Positions 23,812-34,100 of a stretch of 64,000 nt of DNA are shown in pieces. Position 1 is the stretch's first letter, and every line of letters begins with the position of its first letter. Under the pieces are notes generated by a model. It searched no databases, was not told the origin of the DNA, and worked only from the letters and a program-made list of their open reading frames with translations. The position numbers and the translations under genes are program-made. The stretch is from Carya illinoinensis (lineage: Eukaryota > Streptophyta > Magnoliopsida > Fagales > Juglandaceae): positions 34,505,467 to 34,569,466 of the forward strand of contig NC_056758.1 of assembly GCF_018687715.1 (NCBI RefSeq), written 5' to 3'.

Positions 23812-24085
23812 ATGATGAGCCTTAGTAGCTCGCGGTGCCATGTAAAAATGGCGAGGAGATCATCATAATATGCTACCATTAAACACCTATGACGAGCCTA
23901 AAGGATTTGTGGTGCCAAGTAAAAAGGGCGCGAAGGTCATCAGATCACGTCACATTTAAACACTAATGACGAGCCTAAACAACTCATAGTGTCGTGTAAA
24001 AAAGGACGTGGAGGTCTTTATACCACGTCACCTTTAAACACAAATGACGAGTCCAAAAACTCGCTATGCTCATGAAAAAGGAAAA
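23812..24085 (+). repeat. Tandem repeat, 77-78-bp period
   Basis: 'atgacgagcctaa' recurs at 23812, 23889, 23966 and 24044. Each is followed by a GTAAAAAAGG..GAGGTC segment and an ACGTCAC.TTTAAACAC segment. About 3.5 copies. Confidence 0.85.
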
Positions 24086-25557
24086 CGTCAGGGACTACCC
24101 GACACCACTCATACCTCACCAAGGGTCAACAAGCGGGACAAGTTATTAGACTGCCTGACCTCCCTTGTGACGATCTAATAGTCGAAAAAGGTCAAAGACC
24201 GTCCAACCTCCTAAACGCCTAATAGGCGGGCAACTCTCTAGACTACCTGACCTCTTTTACCTGGACAACAATACAAGCACAATATCTTCTTCCGTAAACG
24301 CCGAGTGTTTACACTCGTGCTACAACTGCCACCAAGCACCAGCGATTACCTTCAAGATCGAGCTTCCAAGTTCCATAAATGCCTTGTGTGTGTATCCTTT
24401 GGGAATGAGTCAAAGGGCTTGACAATCACCTAAGATGGATCTAGGGAGTCAACGGGCTTCCTGACCACTTGAATGCGGGTTACTATAACATCAACAATAA
24501 AATAACAACACCAACAACAAAATGAGAACACCAACAACAATTTACACCAACGGGTCGAAAACCCACTACTACCAACAAGAACAAAAAAGATCACAGAAAT
24601 CACAAAAAACCAATCATGGAAATATGCACTCTTCGTTGACAATAAATAATCTCTCAGGCAAACATCCACAAACTCAAAACTGAGCTCCACACTCACACTC
24701 AATGCAGTCGAGTGCATCTCCCACCTATCTCTCCAAATTGAGCGTCTCACCGCTTAGCACGAAACAAATAGAAAAGCAAGGACTGAACAACAAACCATGG
24801 ACCAGACAACAAACCAGGGACCAAACAGGAAACTAGTGACCAAGTTTCTAAATTTATTTTGCAGATTATTGACTTAAAAATTCTCAATGCCTTCTAAGGC
24901 TTCACAGCTACCAGAATCAGTTTTTTTTGCATGTTACCTCCATCACAGTTGACTTGAAAATTTCCAAGACAACCAAAAGGCCGAGCCACCAAGGTCGAAC
25001 CTCATTCACGGTGCAGCCAACTGGTAGCTAACCAAAAGGAAGTAAAGACACCCACACGCACTAACTAGCTTTGATCCTTGGCGGGGTAGGGAAAAACAAA
25101 AGTAAGTACACGCCCATGAGCCAGCAGGTAAAAGGCAGGTATAAAGAATGCAAAATATTTAATTTTCTATGTGTCGATACAAAGAAAATTAGCGAGATAA
25201 GTGGAAGGGATATTTAAACCCTCACAATTTTAGTTAAGAGATAAAGTCAAGAAGTGACTCAGACTCTTAAAAGGAGATGACTCACACTTCTAATATGAGA
25301 TAAACTCACACTCATACGAAGAAAAGGTTTCATAAGGCTAATTAAACTACTATCACTTCAAAAAAATAATCTCTATAAATAATCTATAAGAGATAATAAA
25401 TTTTTTATTTGATTTACTTCATCTTTTATATATAATTATCTTTATTTTATTATTATGATTTAACATTGAATTATCCTCGAGACAATCAGTATCACTCTTT
25501 TATTTGTTGTTGGTCATTGTATGGTTAAGTGGTATGAAACACGTACTTTACCCACAC

Positions 25558-26230
25558 AGTACCAGATCCGTATGGTCACATCGTTTATGCCGTTTTCTCT
25601 GACTCTGTTGGCAAAAAGGATCGGCTGGATTCATGTATTGGGGCGACGTCATAAAAAACAGAGAAGATATAATTGAAACTTGCCATGATACAGCGAGCGA
25701 CCAAGAAAGACTTCAGAGTTAACTTGGGAGACTTTTCTTGTCTCCGGTAATAAGAAGCATTATTGGTTGCTTTGGTACCAATTGTCTTTTCAACTCGGGA
25801 AGGATTTGTACCGTCAATTTTTATTTTATTTTATTTTTGTTAACAAAGTAATCATATTTACCTAATCATTTTTAAAAGTTTGTCCTATATTCCGAAGAGT
25901 AGTATTCACGCGTGCATAATTCACCGGCTATGTGCAACCGCCACATAAACGAGATTGCCACATCATCCTAAAGTAAAATTAAAAAAAAAGAAATGAAAAC
26001 TTAGAAGATGATTGAACGGGAAGAAGCCATGATCTGCATCATCTTCACCTCCTTGAGGGAAAGAAGAGTGTTGCCTCTTCGCATAAAGTAGTAATTCGCG
26101 TCTAATAGGAAGCAAATAAGCACCAGTTCAGATCACAAGTTTGAAGATCTCTTATTGCACCCGAATAATCTAAGCTTCATTTAGAACAACATGAGCCAAA
26201 AGATTTTTATTTTCTGGTTGGCATGAGATT
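25558..26230. other. Intergenic region
   Basis: No gene is seen. A short duplication occurs at its right edge: 'atttagaaca.catgagccaaaagat' near 26180 and again near 26233, 53 bp apart. Confidence 0.45.
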
Positions 26231-26259
26231 TTTATTTAGAACAAGAAGAGCCAAAAGAT

Positions 26260-26298
26260 ATCAAGTCTAGATTTGGAATGCCGCTGGTCAAGAAATGT
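26260..26298 (+). pseudogene. Tail of RabA-type GTPase exon 1 with intron start
   Basis: The plus strand at about 26265-26290 reads [12 protein letters not shown], equivalent to the QIWDTAGQE (G3/DxxGQ) block of Rab GTPases, with Q changed to a stop. It is followed at 26299 by GTAGGTCTC, which looks like the original exon-1 donor and intron start. It belongs with the oppositely oriented head at 26408-26574. Confidence 0.6.
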
Positions 26299-26407
26299 GT
26301 AGGTCTCTTTTTCTTTGATTTGGGTTTTTACGATCTGGATTCTGGTGTTATTTTTTCTTTTGGAGCTTTTATGAGTTTCCAGAGTAAAAATGAAGAAATA
26401 AAAAAAA

Positions 26408-26574
26408 TTGATAACCTTGTCATCCACGTTCAAGCTCCGAGTGGCAAACTCGACTCCGATGGTGTACTTGGAATCGAGGCAGAACTCATTGCAAGTGAAC
26501 CTAGAGAGCAAATTAGACTTGCCCACACCGGAGTCCCCGATTAGTACCACCTTGAAGAGCTAGTTGTAGTCATC
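26408..26574 (-). pseudogene. Head of RabA (Rab11-type) GTPase exon 1, inverted relative to its tail
   Basis: The minus strand encodes [20 protein letters not shown] (the G1/P-loop GDSGVGKS) and [18 protein letters not shown] (the switch-I/effector segment), very close to plant RabA GTPases involved in trans-Golgi to plasma-membrane traffic. A TAG replaces the Tyr just before LFKVV. After KVI the homology ends in A-rich sequence. The next part of the protein appears on the opposite strand at 26260-26298. Both pieces meet at an ATCAA sequence, so exon 1 was broken there and one part inverted. Nothing downstream in the gene was found. Confidence 0.75.
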
Positions 26575-26584
26575 TTTTAATATA

Positions 26585-27221
26585 ATTTCTCGTAGAAGAA
26601 TGAGATAGGAGGTGAAGGAGAATAGTTATATTTTAAATGAAGCCGATTGCACGACGATTACTTGAAGCAGTTGTATTTAGTATTTTTCAAGAAAGAGATG
26701 GTAAACGAAATACAAAGTAGGAAGAAAAAATGAATATTTTTTATTCAAAAAAGTGCCCGGTTACACGGGATTCCCGAAACCCGGTTGTATAAAGAGTTTC
26801 TCCATATACGTAGTTTCATTTTATTTATATTTCTTTAATTTAAATTCAATTTTTAAATTTTAAATTTTTTATATTTTTCGACATCTAACATATCAACATA
26901 TATGATTATGTAAATAAAATTAAAATATAGATAGAATTTTCCAATCTCGAAAGTTATAATATGCATTATAAGCTATAATTGAATTAGCACTTTTTTTTAT
27001 CCGTCTGGGGCCTAAATTCGGAAATTAAGATTCACTTTAAACCTATATGTAGTTTAATAAGAATGTACACTGTGATTTTTCACGATTTTAGATACAAATT
27101 AAAACAAATTAATAATTTAGGATATATATACTAAATTTTCAAAGTATATGATGATACACGTTGCAAAAAGAAGAAATATATTAACTGTAAAATATAAAAT
27201 ATCTAACATTTTTTTATTATA
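26585..27221. other. Intergenic region
   Basis: AT-rich; nothing recognised. Confidence 0.4.
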
Positions 27222-27389
27222 GAAATGATATTTTTAGTCATGAAATATATAAGTATCCCCTAATCTTTTTGAAAAAAGTAAGTAAATATAGAACTAACAT
27301 GAAAAAGAATTAATTTTTTAATAATAGATCCTACTCTTTTTTAAAATAATTACGTAGCGTTTATGTATTCTGCGACTATATGCAATATT
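27222..27389. mobile_element. MITE, same family as 6010-6180
   Basis: The left end GAAATGATATTTTTAGTCAT and the right end GCGACTATATGCAATATTA (inverted) match the ends of the element at 6010-6180. Both interiors carry a 'ttttgaaaaaagt' arm and an 'aaaaagaattaatttttt' centre. The flanks are T-rich and the TSD is unclear. Confidence 0.6.
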
Positions 27390-28525
27390 ATTATTTTTTT
27401 AATAAGGATCCTATAAAATGTAATAAAACAGATGTCATTTTTATTTGATTCTTTTGAATGAAAAAAAAAAAAAATAGAAAATGTGTACCAAGAATTCTTA
27501 GCCATCTTTCAGTGAAAAATTTAGGTGATAAATTGTTTTGTATTAATGAAGAAAATATAATTGTAAAGTGTTAAATGTTAAACTTGGGACGGTTCGCTTT
27601 TTAACTTGGAAGTGCATTGGTGTAGGTCTGGAATCTGGATACCTCCAACTTCAAGAGATTGCTGTCATTCCATATTTTTAAGAGAGGGAGAAGTGGTAGT
27701 TCGATCCAAAAGTAATCGACCCACACTTGTGCAAAAGGTAGAACTCTTTTATGACGCGAGGAAGAAAACGCTCTTGCCCACGTAAATGTGATATGGTATA
27801 AAAAAGAGTTCCTCACTCTCTCTCTCTCTAAATTTCTTTCCCTTCATTTCAAAAACTCATACAACTTCTTCCCTTTTCCAATGGGAGCTGGGAAGAGAAA
27901 AGTTTTAGTTCATCTTTACTCATCTTCTTTCTCTCTCTTGCCTTTCAAAATTTTTTTTTGTCTTCTAAATTGAAATACATGAAATTTGTGTTATGTTATA
28001 TACAGTTACTTTTACATATTCTTTACATATTTAAATAATGTGATTGGCCAAAGTAATTATTTTATATTTAAAAAAAGTGACGTAAACAATTACATTAGTA
28101 TAGTGCGTAAATAGTACATAAAATTAACTGCATATAAAATTTTTGTAATTTTTTAAAATCCATTTAAAATTTTCCTAAAAATTCAACACATGATACTAAC
28201 GTGTTGCCTAGATTCTTCATGAGTTTTACATACTATTAATATATGGAAAAACAGCGACCCAAAAGTCTCTCACCCCATTCCACCTTCTCCGACTTAATTA
28301 GGAGTTTCACATGTCGGGACCATCTTGAGCGTCCTTGTTGAATTAAGGCCAATTAATCTAGATCGATCTTTCGATTCAAAATACCAGCATGTTTCATTTT
28401 TTTTTTTTCTAACTTATGAACCCAAGAGAAAAGATTGTAAATATCTCCGTCGTAATACCTCAACAGCCGCCAATTATAGTGCATCTTCCGTCCCTGAATT
28501 TCATGGGGGTAGTGCGTGCATATGT

Positions 28526-28527
<2 letters not shown>

Positions 28528-28559
<32 letters not shown>
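28528..28559 (+). repeat. (GA)n microsatellite
   Basis: About 16 GA units. Confidence 0.95.
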
Positions 28560-28560
<1 letters not shown>

Positions 28561-30235
28561 ATGAGGTTGGTATGGCAATGAAAACTATATTGTTTTGACA
28601 TACCATAAACACAAAAAGGAGTCACTTTATGATAAATAATTGTTGGTTGGGCTTGTCCGTTTGTGACCCGAAGGTTTCTTTTTAAAATCCAGAGATGTAG
28701 ACATATAATAATCTATAGATAATGCTCGACTCTATTCGTATGACTATCTGGTCACTGGTCAGAACACTGGCAGAAGATTACGAGGCAGAAAAACTCTGCA
28801 AAGATAAATTAAAATTTACTTTAATTTTATAATTTAATATATCAAATTCATTAGGTCACTTTATAAATTTAGTTTTTGTAACTAAAATACTATACTTTCG
28901 CACCAAATCAGAAACAAAAATTAAAAATAATAAGAAAAATTGTGAAATATATTATTATTCTTCTCCACCCCAGTTTCCAGTCAATGCGGCGAATACGCAA
29001 CCCCTTTTGACCCTCTATATCTTTCTAGATTGATTAAAATCTTTGAAACTTTGACCTTTTAAATTGTCACGCGGTTGGTAAAATTATGAGTTAGGGAGTA
29101 GCTCTACCATCGTGTGTATGAATGTTCTTTTTTTTAATTAATTATTATTTTTTATAATATTGCTTTTCTTCCCCCTCGCATTGTGAGTTAAGAGTAGCTC
29201 TACCCATCAAGATCTAAAATATATCTACATTTGATATCTACATACAAAATGTTAAAATATATTTATTTTGCAATTTTCAGAACTAAATGTGACATTGATT
29301 CGATAATAAACGTATAGTTACAAAATCTGACCACTTCATGAAAAACTTAAAGACATGATTAAATAAATTAATTAAATAGGGTCTTCTAATAAAGGTTTTG
29401 ATAGTATTTAAATCACAAGAGAGATAATATATTCAAGGTGGCTTTTACAAAAACAGAACATTTAATGCAGTTTTTGAGACCAAGTAGGATACCTTTATGT
29501 ATATACTTCTTTCACATTTTATCTTAAATTTCGGACATAACTTATATTAATAAAATAATTAATACATAGGATAAATATCGTAAGAGATAAACATACATTT
29601 GACCACACTTGTGCAGTACCACAGGATCTGTAGAAGAGGGTAGTGAGTGACATTGAAATAGATAACCATTACCCTTTTATAATAAATCTAATAAACTCCT
29701 ATTACAACATTAATTAATTATTTTAGAGTATATCTCCATCTCCATACGTGACCAAGTCTTTCTTTAATCATTATTACACACGGAATTATAATTTAGAACC
29801 AACATTAACTAAAATTGTCCGACTAGTCGTGCTATAGAAAATTAGAATGTCGAGAATTTAAGAACGACGAATATAAAATTCCATACTTGGTAGTTAGTAC
29901 CAAGGTTGGAAAATAGAATAAAAGTAAAAATATAAAATAGTACCAAGGTTGGGAAATAAGATCTCACATTTATTATAAAATAGAAGCTGTTGTCTTTTAT
30001 AATGATTTCAATGAATTGTGATTATAAGTTCCATAACTACTTGTAAAATATAGATATAGATGTATTTTGTTTTTTTGGATAATGGAGGTGTATGGCTTTA
30101 AACCCAAATTTTTTATTTAGATAATCGAGTCATATATCATCATGTTATCAAGTTTTTGGTGATATAGATATACTTGAGTGTTCTTTAAATTGTTAAAACT
30201 TATATATTTGATACCCTCTCTGGCAAATATACATA

Positions 30236-30257
30236 CATATATATATATATATATATA
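30236..30257. repeat. (AT)n microsatellite
   Basis: About 10 AT units. Confidence 0.9.
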
Positions 30258-30456
30258 CACGTATGTAATGTCGACTTCATCATTAATTATTTAACTTGTT
30301 TATTTAAGGTTGTAGCACAAAAAATCCATCTAACCACAATTATACGACCAATCATATATTATGTTTATTATTCCTTTACAAAATAATTAAATTAGAAACA
30401 CCTATGAGATAATGCCAAGTTTAAAATTGGGAAATTTTACAAAAATTCAATCAACG

Positions 30457-30462
<6 letters not shown>

Positions 30463-30499
<37 letters not shown>
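30463..30499 (+). repeat. (GA)n microsatellite
   Basis: About 18 GA units, 680 bp upstream of the LARP1 start codon. Confidence 0.95.
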
Positions 30500-30500
<1 letters not shown>

Positions 30501-31139
30501 TAAATTATATTATTTTTTAAGATTTTGTTAAAAATATATTTCTATCCGATTAACACTGAAATTGTGTCAATCTGATAAATATTTGAAATCGACTCAAATA
30601 GCTTCAGTCAAATGTAGAATTCTTACGAAAATATTATATTAAAATAATAAAAACATTTAATCAGATAGTAATCCAAGGCCAGTTAGTGTTTGAATAGATC
30701 TAGGAGTCCTAACCGTTCGAACCTTGTTGTAAAAACAAGATAAACAATAATATAAATGGCATGGCTCAGAAAATTAATAAAAAAAGGTGGGAGTTTTTTG
30801 TAAATTGAAGTCCATTACAAAAACCTGCAGCTTCCGATACCAAAATCGAAGGGTACCAAAACCAGAGAGAAAGAGGGGGGGAGAGGGCGACAGAAGAGAG
30901 GGTGGGAGAGATCGGTTCCTTTTGTTTTCACGGTTTGATCTTTCGCAAGATCCATCTATTTTACCGTTTTGCATTACTAACTGCAAAGCCCTAATTCTCT
31001 CTTTCTGTCTATCTAATTCGATTAATTGGCTGGTTAATCAGTTGGTTGTTTTTCTTAATTTTTTTTGGTTTTGTATTGTACTAAATCAATCTCTCTGAAA
31101 TTATTTTCGTTTTCTGAGCTCTAAAGTTCTAATTTTGGA

Positions 31140-34100
31140 ATGGCCACCACTGCCGACTCTCCGTCTAGCCCCACGGTTCCTGCCGGACGCGGTGGGGAAA
31201 ACATTAACAGTCCCCAATTCCGGCGAAAAAATCTACAGTCCCCGTGGGCGCAAGTCGTTCGAGGTCAAGTTATTGAATCTCTCTCACTCGTCCATTCTTC
31301 ACCTTCGTCTTCATCATTGTCAACGACTTCTCAGCCGGAACAAACGCCGTTCTCGGATTCCTCTCCTCCGAAGACGGCTTCGCCGTCACTAACGCCGGAT
31401 TACTCCTCAGCGGGTGAGGGTTCCGATGTTAATAATGGCAATGCGGCTCCACAGAAGAAGCAGGCATGGAATAAACACTCGAACCGCGTCGAGGTTGGTC
31501 CCGTAATGGATGCAGTCTCTTGGCCTGCATTATCTGAGTCTACTAAGGCTTTTCCTAAATCTTCGGCTGATTCATCTTCGAAGATTGTAACTGATGTAAC
31601 AGTTTCCAGTACTCAGGTTTGATTTCAGCTCTTTCTCGAATTAGATGTTTGATTTCTTAGGAAAAAATAAAGGAATGTTGAATATTCTCTTATCTGATGT
31701 TTGGTTCCGGAGAAGCCTGAGGTAAAAGAAAAGATAAAATAATCTCGAATATTATGGTTAATCTGATATTTTGTTCCATTTTTCTTTTCTATTTTAAGGT
31801 TAAACTTACCTAATCCAGCCATTTAGTTGTTGGGGGCGTCTTAGGGTTTTCTGGAATCAAACGGAAAGATAAAAGATTCAGAATTAGGATTTCCTTTTTA
31901 TTGCTCTATATGTTATTTGCAACTTACGATTCTTCCTATATAAAGATTGTGATTTCAAAAATAAATTATATAAGGATTACCCATAATATCTCAGTGGTTG
32001 ACCTCGTGTACTGTTACAGGGGCCTGTTATTACATATTCACCTCAGAAACAAGCTACTAGTAGTGCAAACCCTAGTTCTACCACAAACCATACATTGCCA
32101 TTTCGACAAAGATCTATGAAGCGAGGCGGTGGCGGCAATACCAGGGGTGGGCCTGCACAGAGTGGCTTTGCTCATCCGCCACCGCCACCACCATTTCCTG
32201 TATTCCAGATGCCTCCGAATGGGTATCCTAATATGGTACCAGGAGTTCCTGATCCTTCTTATAGAGAGTTTCCTTATAGGAGTAGTAATTGGGAAACCAG
32301 ACCAGTTGGAGGATATGTGTCTCAATCACATTCTTCAAATGATCATAGGAGTTCCTCCCGAAGGGGCAGCTTTGGACCCCACCAACGTGGAGATGGCCAC
32401 TACCATAACAGTCATGGGGGCAGGCGCGATCCAGATCGGGGAGGTTATGGGAATGCCAGAGATGTTCACTTGCATCCACAGAGAGCTCCTCCTAGGGGCT
32501 TTGTAAGGCCTCCACCACCTAACACAGCTGCATTTGTTACCCCCCCTCCAGTAAGACCCTTTGTCAACCCAATGGGTTATCCTGGTGAGTTTATTTTCTC
32601 TTTGTTGCAGAATCTTTGCATTGTGGTTCTTTCTGATTATGTATATATCCGTTTGCAAATGTAAAACTAATGTCTCCGTTCTTTTTCAGAGTTTTACTAT
32701 ATACCTACGATGCCAATGGAGCCCTTTAGGCCATTCATTGCTCATGCACCACCTCCCCCATTGCTTATACCTGTTGCTGAACCATCTCTGTCCACCTTGA
32801 TAGTCAACCAGATAGAGTATTATTTCAGGTATTCTGACATTGTCAGCCTTTTTCTTTGATGGTTTTACAATATGAATCTATTTTTACCTATCTTTTATCT
32901 TCTTTATCTCATCAAAGAAATTAACTACTTATGCACCTATGACTTGTTCATTACAGCGATGAAAATTTGGTTAAAGATGATTTTTTGAGGTCAAACATGG
33001 ATGATCAGGGCTGGGTACTAATTAGTTTGATAGCAAGCTTTCGGCGAGTAAGTTTTCTTATGGTTAAGCTATTTTCTTTACAAGTTTTCTTATGTTTAAG
33101 CTATTCCCTTTACTTTTTTACCATGGTTTTTGCTTTTAAGTAGTATTTTATATATGTTGATAAATTTCAGGATATTTGCACATCTCCTAAGTATTGACCT
33201 GTTCTGTTTAATCATAAAATTTGGTGGTAGTTGAGCATGACAGCTATCAAATAGGACTATGATCTAGGGGAGCTCAAAAATTACCTAACCCATCTGTAGT
33301 AGATGACTGTTTGTAGATTATCGCCTTGAAACTTAAAATGTGCCTTGAGGCTAATGCATTATCCCTCTCTTATTCTTTCAGGTGTAAGGAGGTTCATCAA
33401 GTATAGTGTAGTGGCTTATGGTTTTAGTAACTCACATTCCTGTTCACTCTAGCAGACCTAGTCTTAGCTCTAGTTAGTAGTTGCATGGATTAGTTAGATT
33501 TTCCGAACAAAAAGATTATTTGGTATATCTAGTAAAACATCTCAGCCCCTATAGAGTAAGACTATTATTGTAAGCTGTGAAGCCACCAATGTTGGGTTGG
33601 GGGTGATGTTGCAGCCATTGCAAAGCTTTTTTCAGAAGCCTATAAGAGTCTAAGACTAAGCCCAAGCAAGAAACTTTTTTGGTTCAAGAAGAAGTGTTCA
33701 TGGTTGATATTATGCCATTTATATTTTATTTTCATTACATTGGGGATTTGTAGAGTTTATGATTCTGTAACTGCTGGTTTTGGTCTTTTATTTCACAATA
33801 GGTGAGTATTTACTTTATGAACTCTTATGTGTAGGCTTTGGTTCAGACCAATTAGGAGTTTGTTTATGGTTAAAGTACGAGTAAAATTTTTTTTTTTTGT
33901 TGGTAAGTACGAGTAAAATGTTATTTTTGATCTGCAAGATAGAGAGCAAGATGAGTGGATAAAATCATTTTGTTTAGAGTTCATGGATGTAGTTAGTCTT
34001 AGGCACCAAATTATTAAAGCACAAAGCTTTATTTTGTGATGTTTGCAACCACCGAGCATGTTTATTCTGTAATTAGTTATGTAGCCTCTTTTTTTCCTTT

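Larger units (their letters stand above)
21254..25552 (+). mobile_element. Complete non-autonomous LTR retrotransposon (LARD-like), 4.3 kb
   Basis: The 5' LTR is 21254-21605 and the 3' LTR is 25202-25552 (352 and 351 bp, alignable end to end but clearly diverged). The target duplication cacac is exact at 21249-21253 and 25553-25557. Immediately after the 5' LTR, ATGACGCCGTCTGTAGGATC resembles the TGGCGCCGTCTGTGGGA primer-site motif of plant Gypsy elements. The 3.6-kb interior is C-rich and carries no recognisable gag, protease, RT, RNase H or integrase. It contains three sets of internal repeats. It is best classed as a large retrotransposon derivative needing a Gypsy partner. Confidence 0.88.
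27390..30850. other. AT-rich intergenic region
   Basis: No convincing gene. The open frame at 27601-27816 (minus) has no known signature. The region holds GA and AT microsatellites and a short near-tandem duplication of 'agtaccaaggttgg' (about 29898 and 29941). Confidence 0.5.
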
